From: JBLHIK01 sp047614005 | Lineage (GTDB): Bacteria > Patescibacteriota > Minisyncoccia > Phycocordibacterales > UBA1006 | DNA length: 15,965 nt | Assembly: GCA_047614005.1 (NCBI GenBank) | Contig: JBLHIK010000016.1 | Span: 1 to 15,965 of the forward strand | Direction of reading: 5' to 3' | Program-made: the position numbers and the translations under genes | In this document: one piece after another, positions 1 through 6,199 of the stretch | Numbering within the stretch: the stretch's first letter is position 1 | How the letters are laid out: each line of letters begins with the position of its first letter | Notes under the pieces: model-generated | Told to the model about the DNA's origin: nothing | The model's database searches: none | Seen by the model: the letters and a program-made list of their open reading frames with translations, nothing else

Positions 1-14
1 AATGACTAAACAGG

Positions 15-20
15 TATAGT
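15..20 (+). promoter_or_regulatory. -10 element of lepA
   Basis: TATAGT lies 8 nt before the lepA ATG at 29. There is no purine-rich Shine-Dalgarno site between it and the start. Transcription would begin at or next to the start codon, giving a leaderless mRNA. The -35 region falls mostly outside the window. Confidence 0.5.
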
Positions 21-28
21 TTCAATTC

Positions 29-1837
29 ATGATAGATATTCATACAGATACAAAAAACATACGCAATTTTTCGATTATTGCTCATATTGATCACGGAAAA
101 TCAACACTCGCAGATAGAATGCTCGAGATTACAGAAACTGTTTCTGCTCGTGATATGCAAGAACAAGTCCTTGATTCGATGGAGCTCGAGAGAGAGAGAG
201 GTATCACCATAAAAATGACTCCCGCTGTTATGAAATTTCAAAAAGATGGAGAGGATCTGATACTCAACCTTATTGATACTCCAGGTCATATAGATTTTCG
301 ATATGAAGTGTCACGTGCTTTGCGCGCTGTAGAAGGTGCTATCTTGATAGTAGATGCTACTCAAGGAGTACAAGCTCAGACTCTCACCACTCTCGAAATG
401 GCACAAGATGCTGGTATTGTTATTATCCCTGCTGTTTCAAAAGTAGATTCTCCTTTAGCTATGATTGATGAAGTAAAACTGGAGATTGCTGAAATCTTAG
501 ACTGTGACCCAGATACTATTTTGGAAGTATCAGGAAAGACAGGTGAGGGAGTACAAGCACTCTTGGAAAGTGTAGTAGATTCTGTACCAGCTCCCGTGTA
601 TCGAGACGTAGAGTCATCTTCGGCACGAGCTCTTATTTTTGATTTTGAATATTCTTCTCATAGAGGTGTTATCGTATATATACGAATGCTCGATGGCGAG
701 TTTAAAAAAGGTGACTCTCTGACATTTTTGGCAAGTAGTGAGAAATTTCAGATACTAGAGATAGGTATTTTTTCTCCTGCTCAAGTACCTACCACATCTC
801 TCACAAAAGGAACTATTGGATATATCGTAACAGGTATTAAAAAAGCTGGTGTTGCAAATGTGGGAGATACTCTCACAACAGTGAAAAACCCCCTCGAAGC
901 CTTTCCGGGATACACTAATCCAAATCCAGTCGTGTGGGCTTCTGTGTACCCTGAAGATGCTGATGAGTTTGATGAGTTGCGTCTTGCTCTCTCTCGGCTT
1001 CAGTTATCAGATTCCTCTATATCATTTGAAGAAGAAATATCTGGAGTATTAGGGCGTGGTTTCCGTGTGGGTCTATTAGGAATGCTTCATCTTGAGATAG
1101 TTACAGAACGTTTGCGACGAGAGTTTAACCTGACTCTCATCGTGACAAGTCCTTCTATTACGTATCAGGTAAAAGTAAAAGGAGGTGAAATAATGACAGT
1201 TTATTCTCCTCATCTCTTTCCTCAAGACGGCAGCGTGGTGTCAGTGCAAGAGCCATGGGTAGAGCTCTCTATTATGGTTCCTGAAAAATACGTAGGAGAT
1301 ATGATGCAGATACTTTTTTCTCATGAAGGAGAAGTGATGGATAGTCAAAACTTTGGAGATAAGAGAATGTCTCTGACTGTTCATATGCCTTTGCGCGAGC
1401 TCATGCGTAATTTCTTTGACGAGCTTAAGAGTGTTTCTTCTGGTTTTGCTTCTGTTTCTTATGAAGATATTGGACTGAGAGACGCTGATGTAGTACGTAT
1501 GGATATATTGGTAGCAGAAGAAGAGATAGCTGCCTTTACTCGTATTATTTCTCGTCGTCGTATCCAAGAAGAGTCAGAAGAACTCGTAGAAAAACTCTAC
1601 AAACTTCTCCCTCGGCAACAGTTTGTGGTAAAAATACAAGCTCGCGTTTCAGGGCGAATTATTTCCAGTCGTACTCTCAAAGCTTTTAGAAAAGATGTAA
1701 CAGCCAAACTCTATGGTGGGGATATTACTCGAAAACGTAAGCTCTTAGAGAAACAAAAGAAAGGAAAGAAAAAGAGGGGAGGTTTTGCAAAAGTAGATAT
1801 TCCTCAAGACGTATTTCTCAAAGTAATGAAAAAATAA
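29..1837 (+). CDS. lepA: Elongation factor 4 (LepA), ribosomal back-translocation GTPase
   Basis: This 602-residue protein has the usual LepA length (about 600). It is a translational GTPase that binds stalled or mis-translocated ribosomes. The G domain shows the P-loop region AHIDHGKST (19-26), switch I RGITI (58-62) and DTPGH (83-87). The C-terminal LepA-specific domain is recognisable from RKDVTAK, YGGDITRKRKLLEKQK and the final IPQDVF near the stop. The G4 motif, normally NKID, reads SKVD at 137-140, an Asn-to-Ser change in the guanine-recognition motif. The residue after DTPGHIDF is Arg where Ser is usual in LepA. The start at 29 is supported by a -10 element 8 nt upstream. The gene stands alone and ends in a strong hairpin. 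Family assignment is secure; the G4 change is seen directly and its effect is not known. Confidence 0.97.
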   Translation: MIDIHTDTKNIRNFSIIAHIDHGKSTLADRMLEITETVSARDMQEQVLDSMELERERGITIKMTPAVMKFQKDGEDLILNLIDTPGHIDFRYEVSRALRAVEGAILIVDATQGVQAQTLTTLEMAQDAGIVIIPAVSKVDSPLAMIDEVKLEIAEILDCDPDTILEVSGKTGEGVQALLESVVDSVPAPVYRDVESSSARALIFDFEYSSHRGVIVYIRMLDGEFKKGDSLTFLASSEKFQILEIGIFSPAQVPTTSLTKGTIGYIVTGIKKAGVANVGDTLTTVKNPLEAFPGYTNPNPVVWASVYPEDADEFDELRLALSRLQLSDSSISFEEEISGVLGRGFRVGLLGMLHLEIVTERLRREFNLTLIVTSPSITYQVKVKGGEIMTVYSPHLFPQDGSVVSVQEPWVELSIMVPEKYVGDMMQILFSHEGEVMDSQNFGDKRMSLTVHMPLRELMRNFFDELKSVSSGFASVSYEDIGLRDADVVRMDILVAEEEIAAFTRIISRRRIQEESEELVEKLYKLLPRQQFVVKIQARVSGRIISSRTLKAFRKDVTAKLYGGDITRKRKLLEKQKKGKKKRGGFAKVDIPQDVFLKVMKK

Positions 1838-1874
1838 GAAAAAGAAAAACAGCTCGTGTGAGCTGTTTTTTTGA
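1829..1874. repeat. 46-bp direct repeat, copy 1 (lepA stop plus terminator)
   Basis: These 46 bases are identical to 2740-2785, an offset of 911 bp. The unit includes the last lysine codons and stop of lepA, an A-rich spacer and the whole terminator hairpin. The two copies bracket the membrane-protein gene at 1923-2651. Confidence 0.9.
1845..1872. terminator. Bidirectional intrinsic terminator after lepA
   Basis: A 7-bp stem ACAGCTC/GAGCTGT (1849-1855 with 1860-1866) with loop GTGT is followed by a T-run. A matching A-run upstream extends the helix and supplies a T-run on the minus strand. It lies 11 nt after the lepA stop and about 50 nt after the stop of the minus-strand gene at 1923, so it can serve both convergent units. 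Confidence 0.9.
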
Positions 1875-1922
1875 TATTTTCTTTATTTTTTTTACGACAT
1901 ATATTTAGCTTAAAGATAGTAT

Positions 1923-2651
1923 CTATTCCTCTGTATTTGTTTGAATTACTACAGGAGTATCTTTTGATATAGTGTAGTTTCTCTCTAGTTTTTTGTAAAA
2001 GTATGCAAATGCAAGCCCTGTGAAAGGAATAGTGATTATTATTCCAACAGGTAATATAAATGCAATTAAATTACATACCACTATTGAAAATGTAAGTATA
2101 GATGTCTTCAATACATATCCTTTTGTGATTTTCCAAGAATAGAAAAAGCGTTTTTTAAATGATGAATGTGATTTATCAAATATAATAAGTTGGATAAATA
2201 TCATACGTATTATTGCATATGCTAATATAAGCATAGTGATTATGTACACAAGAATGACAGAGCTATGAGCTACGTCATTTCCTTCTGCAAGAAGAGTTGC
2301 AAGAAAAGTTGCAAAATTTACCACAAATATAATCCCATTAAATAGAATAACAAAGACAGTCATGGTGGAAATATATTTCCATAACTCTCTCCATGAAAAT
2401 ATTATATCGTGCCATGTTATTTTTTCTTTTTCTTGGTTTAGTAGGATTGCCTTTGTAAAGAAGATGGATATGATAAATAAAAACACACCGATTACAATGC
2501 GAGCAGTATAAGTTTCAAATAATTCAGAAGTAAAAGACAAACCCAATATAATAAGCATTAGGGGAAGATAAATATGTAAATTGTTTCGAAATAAATTAAA
2601 ACTATGTTTCAATATTGGATGTTTGTTTATTTGTTTATGTATTATTTTCAT
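1923..2651 (-). CDS. Polytopic membrane protein, paralogue of the 3330-4064 gene
   Basis: A 242-residue integral membrane protein of unknown function. Hydrophobic stretches near residues 30-47, 51-72, 92-118, 130-158, 178-205 and 205-220 suggest about six helices. The tail is soluble and polar. It shares layout and motifs with the gene at 3330-4064: an N-terminal FxLFxxNxxIYLP-like entry, a SWKITKGYV-type loop before helix 5, and a GIIITIPFTGLAFAYFYKKL-type end. The general shape recalls DUF975/YciC-like membrane proteins, but I cannot assign a family firmly. The gene is visibly richer in A and T than lepA and sits inside a 911-bp unit bounded by an exact direct repeat, which suggests insertion or duplication. 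TATAAT on the minus strand (2659-2664) lies 7 nt before the ATG. Confidence 0.8.
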   Translation of the reverse strand: MKIIHKQINKHPILKHSFNLFRNNLHIYLPLMLIILGLSFTSELFETYTARIVIGVFLFIISIFFTKAILLNQEKEKITWHDIIFSWRELWKYISTMTVFVILFNGIIFVVNFATFLATLLAEGNDVAHSSVILVYIITMLILAYAIIRMIFIQLIIFDKSHSSFKKRFFYSWKITKGYVLKTSILTFSIVVCNLIAFILPVGIIITIPFTGLAFAYFYKKLERNYTISKDTPVVIQTNTEE

Positions 2652-2658
2652 ATAGATA

Positions 2659-2664
2659 ATTATA
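2659..2664 (-). promoter_or_regulatory. -10 element of the 1923-2651 gene
   Basis: On the minus strand this reads TATAAT and ends 7 nt before the ATG at 2651. There is no Shine-Dalgarno-like sequence in the gap, so a leaderless mRNA is predicted. Confidence 0.5.
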
Positions 2665-2739
2665 TATGAATTAGATATTTTGTACTATGGTAATTTTTTA
2701 CGAACAAGATGATATGGAAAATGTTGATAGATATTTTAA

Positions 2740-2785
2740 AAAAAATAAGAAAAAGAAAAACAGCTCGTGTGAGCTGTTTTTTTGA
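2740..2785. repeat. 46-bp direct repeat, copy 2
   Basis: Identical to 1829-1874. Here no lepA coding sequence precedes it. The hairpin (2760-2766 with 2771-2777, loop GTGT) with flanking A- and T-runs is intact. It begins just past the stop of the minus-strand small gene at 2789-2902 and would terminate that gene. Confidence 0.9.
2756..2783. terminator. Bidirectional intrinsic terminator, second copy
   Basis: The same 7-bp stem, GTGT loop and flanking A/T runs as at 1845-1872. Read on the minus strand, the hairpin starts about 6 nt after the stop of the 37-residue gene. Confidence 0.85.
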
Positions 2786-2788
2786 ATA

Positions 2789-2902
2789 TTATAAGTTGCC
2801 TAGTAATCCTGGTGAGTAGAGAAGCATCATACTTAGTGCGATGAGAAGTACGATGAATCCTGTAGCTATTTTTTTTATTATTTTCTTTGTTTTTCTTTTC
2901 AT
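2789..2902 (-). CDS. Small single-helix membrane peptide (37 aa)
   Basis: A 37-codon frame on the minus strand starts ATG at 2902 and stops at 2789-2791. The protein has a strongly basic N-terminus (MKRKTKKIIKK), one hydrophobic helix at about residues 13-29 (ATGFIVLLIALSMMLL) and the short tail YSPGLLGNL. This is a classic N-in single-pass topology. Two things favour a real gene: a TATGAT -10-like element (2912-2917) 9 nt before the ATG, and a terminator hairpin directly after the stop. It is divergent from the FtsB-like gene at 2952. I do not recognise the family and propose no function. Confidence 0.6.
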   Translation of the reverse strand: MKRKTKKIIKKIATGFIVLLIALSMMLLYSPGLLGNL

Positions 2903-2939
2903 ACTGCTTTTATCATAGCATATTTTTTACAGAGAATGG

Positions 2940-2945
2940 TATACT
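2940..2945 (+). promoter_or_regulatory. -10 element of the ftsB-like gene
   Basis: TATACT lies 6 nt before the ATG at 2952, with no ribosome-binding site in between. A leaderless transcript is predicted. Confidence 0.5.
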
Positions 2946-2951
2946 TTTCAC

Positions 2952-3326
2952 ATGCATAAGAGTTCGTATAGGGGAGATAAGGAAAAACAATATCGTATTG
3001 CTACGATAGTATGTATCCTCCTGTCTATTCTTTTTTTAGTTTCCTTTATTCGATTTTTTCCAAAGATTCAAGAATCCAAAAAAAATAAAATACAAGCACA
3101 ACTTGAATACGAAGAACTACGACTTCAAGAAGAGGAGCTCTATGAAAATGTTGATTACATTAATAGTGATGATGGAAGGGAAGATATTATTCGTCAAAAA
3201 TATGGCTTAGCTCAATCGGGAGAGAGTGTAGTAATACTAGTTAATGATGTTGAAGAGGTAGAAGAAATAAAAAAAGAAAAGAGAGGTTTCTTTTCTTTTT
3301 TACGACGTTTATTTAGTTCTAAATAA
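2952..3326 (+). CDS. FtsB/DivIC-like septum formation initiator
   Basis: A 124-residue bitopic membrane protein. After a short basic cytoplasmic stretch there is one helix (about 15-36), then a charged coiled coil (about 38-66) rich in Glu, Gln and Leu. Next comes the FtsB/DivIC signature region GREDIIRQKYGLAQSGE (75-91) followed by VVILV. Members of this family form the FtsB-FtsL(-FtsQ) complex at the septum and signal to FtsW/FtsI. The acidic then basic C-terminal tail (EEVEEIKKEKRG) is longer than in minimal FtsB. The gene is outside the dcw cluster but within 2 kb of it, and the ftsL-like gene at 5867 is a plausible partner. Family assignment is fairly sure; the exact orthologue (FtsB or DivIC) is not. 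Confidence 0.82.
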   Translation: MHKSSYRGDKEKQYRIATIVCILLSILFLVSFIRFFPKIQESKKNKIQAQLEYEELRLQEEELYENVDYINSDDGREDIIRQKYGLAQSGESVVILVNDVEEVEEIKKEKRGFFSFLRRLFSSK

Positions 3327-3329
3327 TTT

Positions 3330-4064
3330 TTATTCCTCTATATGCATTTGAGCAGTAGGTGAAATATCTTCTACTTCTGCTACTGTACCTGATAATTGTT
3401 TGTAGATATAAACAAGAGCTATTCCTGTGATAGGAATAGTAACGATAAGTCCAATCCCAAAAAGAAGTGATCCCGCAATATTCAAGAGTCCTGCAAGAAA
3501 AATAAATGAAAATATTTGAGAGACTGATCCTTTAGTAAGATTCCATCCATACTTGAGAGATTTGAAAAATGACATTTCTATTTTGTCTAAAACCGTTAAT
3601 TGAAGAAGTGCAGATTTAAGTACAAGATATATAAGTGCAATTACTATAGCAATAGCAGTGACTACCATTCCTATTGCTCCTAGTGCTGAAAGTGCTGGAT
3701 AAATAAGCCGTGCTACAGCAAAAGCAATAAGCAGTACAACAACTAGATATATAAGATTGAGACCTACATAGCGTTTTATGTCTTTTCCTGTGATTTTGAA
3801 ATCACCTAAAGAAATCACTTCTTTGTTTTTATGTGCTAGAAATCCTTTAATAAGAGCTATTCCGAGAAGAAGGCTTGCTATTACTGTTGCAATAGCAAAG
3901 GCTGTTCTTCCTGCTGCATTACTAAATTCCATTTCTTGCATCATTGATATGAATGCAAGAATGATAGTAAAAGGTACATAGATCTTCCAATTCTTTTTAA
4001 ACATTTGGAGTCCAAAACTAAAAGCCTTTTTTATAGATATATTTACGTTTGTATTATTATTCAT
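3330..4064 (-). CDS. Polytopic membrane protein, paralogue of the 1923-2651 gene
   Basis: A 244-residue membrane protein of unknown function with about six hydrophobic helices, several rich in Ala, Ile and Val. Shared with the paralogue are the N-terminal segment FxxGLQMFKKNWKIYVPF, the loop YGWNLTKGSV at about 188-197, the terminal GLIVTIPITGIALVYIYKQL-type helix, and an acidic C-terminal tail. Charged polar residues are confined to loops and tails, so a transporter with buried ionic sites is not indicated. The stop lies 3 bp from that of the FtsB-like gene, so the two converge without a visible terminator between them. It is divergent from the glutaredoxin gene. A DUF975-like identity is possible but not established. 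Confidence 0.82.
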   Translation of the reverse strand: MNNNTNVNISIKKAFSFGLQMFKKNWKIYVPFTIILAFISMMQEMEFSNAAGRTAFAIATVIASLLLGIALIKGFLAHKNKEVISLGDFKITGKDIKRYVGLNLIYLVVVLLIAFAVARLIYPALSALGAIGMVVTAIAIVIALIYLVLKSALLQLTVLDKIEMSFFKSLKYGWNLTKGSVSQIFSFIFLAGLLNIAGSLLFGIGLIVTIPITGIALVYIYKQLSGTVAEVEDISPTAQMHIEE

Positions 4065-4099
4065 ATATTCTTAGTGTATATGAAAAAGCTAGAGTGTGC

Positions 4100-4105
4100 T
4101 ATACT
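4100..4105 (+). promoter_or_regulatory. Promoter -10 element of the glutaredoxin gene
   Basis: TATACT preceded by GTGC (extended -10-like context). The start codon at 4142 is 36 nt away, so unlike its neighbours this gene would have a short leader. That leader contains the four-codon frame ATG AAA ATA TTA TGA (4131-4145), whose stop overlaps the glutaredoxin ATG. Confidence 0.4.
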
Positions 4106-4141
4106 TCTTTTGTTATTATCAATAGTTCGTATGAAAATATT

Positions 4142-4381
4142 ATGAAAAAAGTAGAAATTTACAGTACTCCTTCATGTGGATACTGCCATAAGGCAAAAGA
4201 TTTTTTTAAAGAAAATGATATAGAATATACAGAATATGACGTATCTGAAGATGCTGACAAGCGTTCTGAAATGATTGAAAAAACAGGACAAATGGGAGTT
4301 CCTGTAATAATCATAGATGATGAAATGATGGTAGGGTTCAACGAAGATAAACTTTCAGAACTACTTGAAATAGGTCTCTAG
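4142..4381 (+). CDS. Glutaredoxin-family thiol-disulfide oxidoreductase
   Basis: A 79-residue protein made almost entirely of a single thioredoxin-fold domain. The redox motif CGYC is at residues 12-15 after a beta strand (VEIYSTP). The cis-proline loop follows as MGVPVIIIDD, and the end VGFNEDKLSELL matches the glutathione/partner-binding end of glutaredoxins, where GFxxxxL is typical. Two catalytic cysteines suggest a dithiol mechanism in reducing protein disulfides such as ribonucleotide reductase. Whether glutathione is the reductant cannot be told. The ATG at 4142 is chosen because the protein then begins at the first beta strand; the in-frame extension to 4049 runs through the promoter. 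A strong hairpin follows. Confidence 0.88.
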   Translation: MKKVEIYSTPSCGYCHKAKDFFKENDIEYTEYDVSEDADKRSEMIEKTGQMGVPVIIIDDEMMVGFNEDKLSELLEIGL

Positions 4382-4400
4382 TTCACACAACTACATACTT

Positions 4401-4444
4401 ATAATTAAAAACACACAACCAGATGGTTGTGTGTTTTTAATTAT
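4401..4444. terminator. Perfect 20-bp hairpin terminator
   Basis: Bases 4401-4420 pair perfectly with 4425-4444 around the tetraloop AGAT. The core is ACACACAACC/GGTTGTGTGT, flanked by A-rich and T-rich arms that give U-tracts on either strand. It starts 20 nt after the glutaredoxin stop and insulates it from the dcw promoter. Confidence 0.93.
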
Positions 4445-4458
4445 CCACAGTATTTTTG

Positions 4459-4533
4459 TGGTGTGGGGCAAAGTGGTGTATAATATAAGACAAGTGGGAG
4501 AAAGTGGATATTTCTTAAAAAACCTGCTATCAT
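4459..4533 (+). promoter_or_regulatory. dcw promoter with MraZ-type operator boxes
   Basis: TGGGG (4464-4468) and TGGTG (4474-4478) are 10 bp apart and abut TATAAT (4479-4484). A second pair, TGGGA (4495-4499) and TGGAT (4505-4509), is again 10 bp apart just downstream. MraZ is known to bind TGGGN repeats spaced by 5 nt in enterobacteria and AAAGTGK repeats in Mollicutes; the second box of each pair here reads AAGTGG. A second, TG-extended -10 (TATCAT, 4528-4533) lies 6 nt before the mraZ ATG. Autoregulation of the cluster by MraZ is inferred. Confidence 0.65.
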
Positions 4534-4539
4534 ATAAAT

Positions 4540-4974
4540 ATGTTACTCGGACAATACAATCACATATTAGATGGCAAAAACAGATTATCTCTTCCTTCTA
4601 AAGTTCGTCGTCAATTGGGAAAAAAAGTAATTGTAACAAAAGGTCTTGATGGTTGTTTGTTTCTCTATACTGAGAAAGATTGGAAAAATTTTTCTGATAA
4701 GATGTCAGATCTTCCGATGGGGCAGGCTGATACTCGTGCATTTTCACGTTTTATTCTCGGATCTGCAACAGAGATTGATATTGATTCTAATGGTCGCATT
4801 TTACTTCCATCAGTTCTTGCTTCTTTTGCAAAGCTCAAAAGCAAGGTTGTCATTGCGGGAGTATATTCACGCATGGAAATATGGGATGAAAAAGCATGGG
4901 ATAAACATCAAGCAGAAAATGAAAAACGAGCAGATGCTCTTGCTGAAAAGCTTGGTGATATAGGCATGATCTAA
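4540..4974 (+). CDS. mraZ: MraZ, transcriptional regulator of the dcw cluster
   Basis: A 144-residue protein, the usual MraZ length, with two SpoVT/AbrB-type DNA-binding half-domains. The first has DGKNRLSLPSKVR (11-23), close to the consensus DxKGRLxIPxxxR. The second has DSNGRILLPSVL about 70 residues later. MraZ forms ring-shaped oligomers that bind tandem repeats upstream of its own gene and repress the division and wall cluster. Matching boxes are present at 4464-4509. It is the first gene of the cluster, followed by rsmH after a single base. Start supported by TATCAT 6 nt upstream and by the canonical MLLGQYNHxLD beginning. Confidence 0.96.
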   Translation: MLLGQYNHILDGKNRLSLPSKVRRQLGKKVIVTKGLDGCLFLYTEKDWKNFSDKMSDLPMGQADTRAFSRFILGSATEIDIDSNGRILLPSVLASFAKLKSKVVIAGVYSRMEIWDEKAWDKHQAENEKRADALAEKLGDIGMI

Positions 4975-4975
4975 T

Positions 4976-5857
4976 ATGCATATTCCAGTACTACTCAATG
5001 AAGCGATTGAAGGTCTCGATATTCAACCTCATGATGTTGTTGTAGATATGACACTTGGAGGAGGAGGGCATGCTCGCGCTCTTCTCGATAAGTATCCTTC
5101 TATTACTCTTCTTGGCATAGACAAAGATCCAGTTTCACTTAAAAGAGCACAAGAAAATTTTAATGACACTGACAACATCTCATTTCACAATGTTCGCTTT
5201 GATGAAATATCTTCTGTATTAGAAAAGGAAAATATTACTTCAGTAGATAAGATACTTTTCGATCTTGGGCTCAATACTTGGCAGCTAAAAGCAGATCAAA
5301 AAGGTTTTGGTTTTTCTGAAAACGCACCACTCTATATGACGCTGGGAAATCCAGAAGATTATTCATTTACGGCGCAAGATATTGTAAATGAATGGAAAGA
5401 AGAAGACATAGCAAATGTTATCTATGGATATGGTGATGAAAAGTTTTCTCGAAGAATAGCAAAAGCTATTGTAGAGAAAAGAGCAGAAAAACCTTTCGAG
5501 ACCACCTTTGAGCTCGCTCAATGTATTTTTCAAGCAGTGCCATCATGGTATAGAGCTCGCAAAACTCATCCAGCAACAAAGTCATTTCAGGCATTACGTA
5601 TTGCAGTCAACGATGAAGAAGATGTCTTGAGAGATGCTCTGAGAGAAAGTTTCAATAGTGTTCCAGGCGGAGGGCGCATAGCAGTCATATCTTTCCATAG
5701 TGGAGAAGACCGTATCGTAAAAAACTATTTCAGAGATTTAAAACAAAACAAAGAGGCGTTATTTATTACTAAAAAACCAATTGTACCAACAATAGAAGAG
5801 ACGAAATCTAATCCAGCATCACGTAGTGCAAAACTACGCATTATACAAAAAATATAA
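4976..5857 (+). CDS. rsmH: 16S rRNA (cytosine-1402-N4)-methyltransferase RsmH (MraW)
   Basis: A 293-residue SAM-dependent methyltransferase that modifies C1402 in the P site of 16S rRNA. Its start HIPVLLNEAIEGL is typical of the family. The SAM-binding loop is DMTLGGGGHARALL (24-37), followed by GIDKDP at the end of the second strand. Other conserved stretches are FDLGLNTWQL (where DLGVSSxQ is more common), TKSFQALRIAVN and VISFHSGEDRIVK. Its length is slightly under the usual 300-315. It begins one base after the mraZ stop and is translated from the same operon. The SS-to-NT change in the DLGVSS loop is a mild oddity. Confidence 0.95.
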   Translation: MHIPVLLNEAIEGLDIQPHDVVVDMTLGGGGHARALLDKYPSITLLGIDKDPVSLKRAQENFNDTDNISFHNVRFDEISSVLEKENITSVDKILFDLGLNTWQLKADQKGFGFSENAPLYMTLGNPEDYSFTAQDIVNEWKEEDIANVIYGYGDEKFSRRIAKAIVEKRAEKPFETTFELAQCIFQAVPSWYRARKTHPATKSFQALRIAVNDEEDVLRDALRESFNSVPGGGRIAVISFHSGEDRIVKNYFRDLKQNKEALFITKKPIVPTIEETKSNPASRSAKLRIIQKI

Positions 5858-5866
5858 TTTACACAT

Positions 5867-6199
5867 ATGACATATATAAAAGAAACAACTAAAAAGAAGA
5901 CAGCAGGAATGCACAAGCGGTTGCCTCTTCTTGTGTTTGCCATTACAGGCCTTCTTATGGGTTCGTATCTGGTAGGTGTTGGTGTTGTGACTTCTAATGT
6001 TATAGAGCGTAAAGAAATACAAAAAGAGATACGAGAAACTACATCACGTCTGAGTGTTCTTGAAGAAGAGTACATTACATCTCTCGAAGTGGTCAACAAA
6101 GAACTTGCTTACTCTCTAGGATATGAAACTCCTCGCACAATGTCATACAGCACTCAAATGACATTTGCTGATGCACGAAGTGATGCATATGAAATCTAA
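5867..6199 (+). CDS. FtsL-like bitopic division protein
   Basis: A 110-residue protein at the ftsL position between rsmH and ftsI. A basic cytoplasmic segment (about 1-18) precedes one helix (about 19-41), then a heptad-rich coiled coil (about 46-80; VIERKEIQKEIRETTSRLSVLEEE). The C-terminal part mentions LAYSLGYETPRTM, a weak relative of the FtsL/FtsB globular end. FtsL has little sequence conservation, so identity rests on location and topology. TATAAT (5853-5858) spans the rsmH stop and lies 8 nt before this ATG, so an internal leaderless promoter is possible. Its last 11 bases overlap the ftsI start. Confidence 0.7.
   Translation: MTYIKETTKKKTAGMHKRLPLLVFAITGLLMGSYLVGVGVVTSNVIERKEIQKEIRETTSRLSVLEEEYITSLEVVNKELAYSLGYETPRTMSYSTQMTFADARSDAYEI

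Noticed and set aside
2687..2785. 32-codon frame running into the second repeat (MVIFYEQDD...)
   Set aside because: It ends inside the terminator hairpin and its second half is encoded by the A-rich repeat, so it is likely chance or a remnant.
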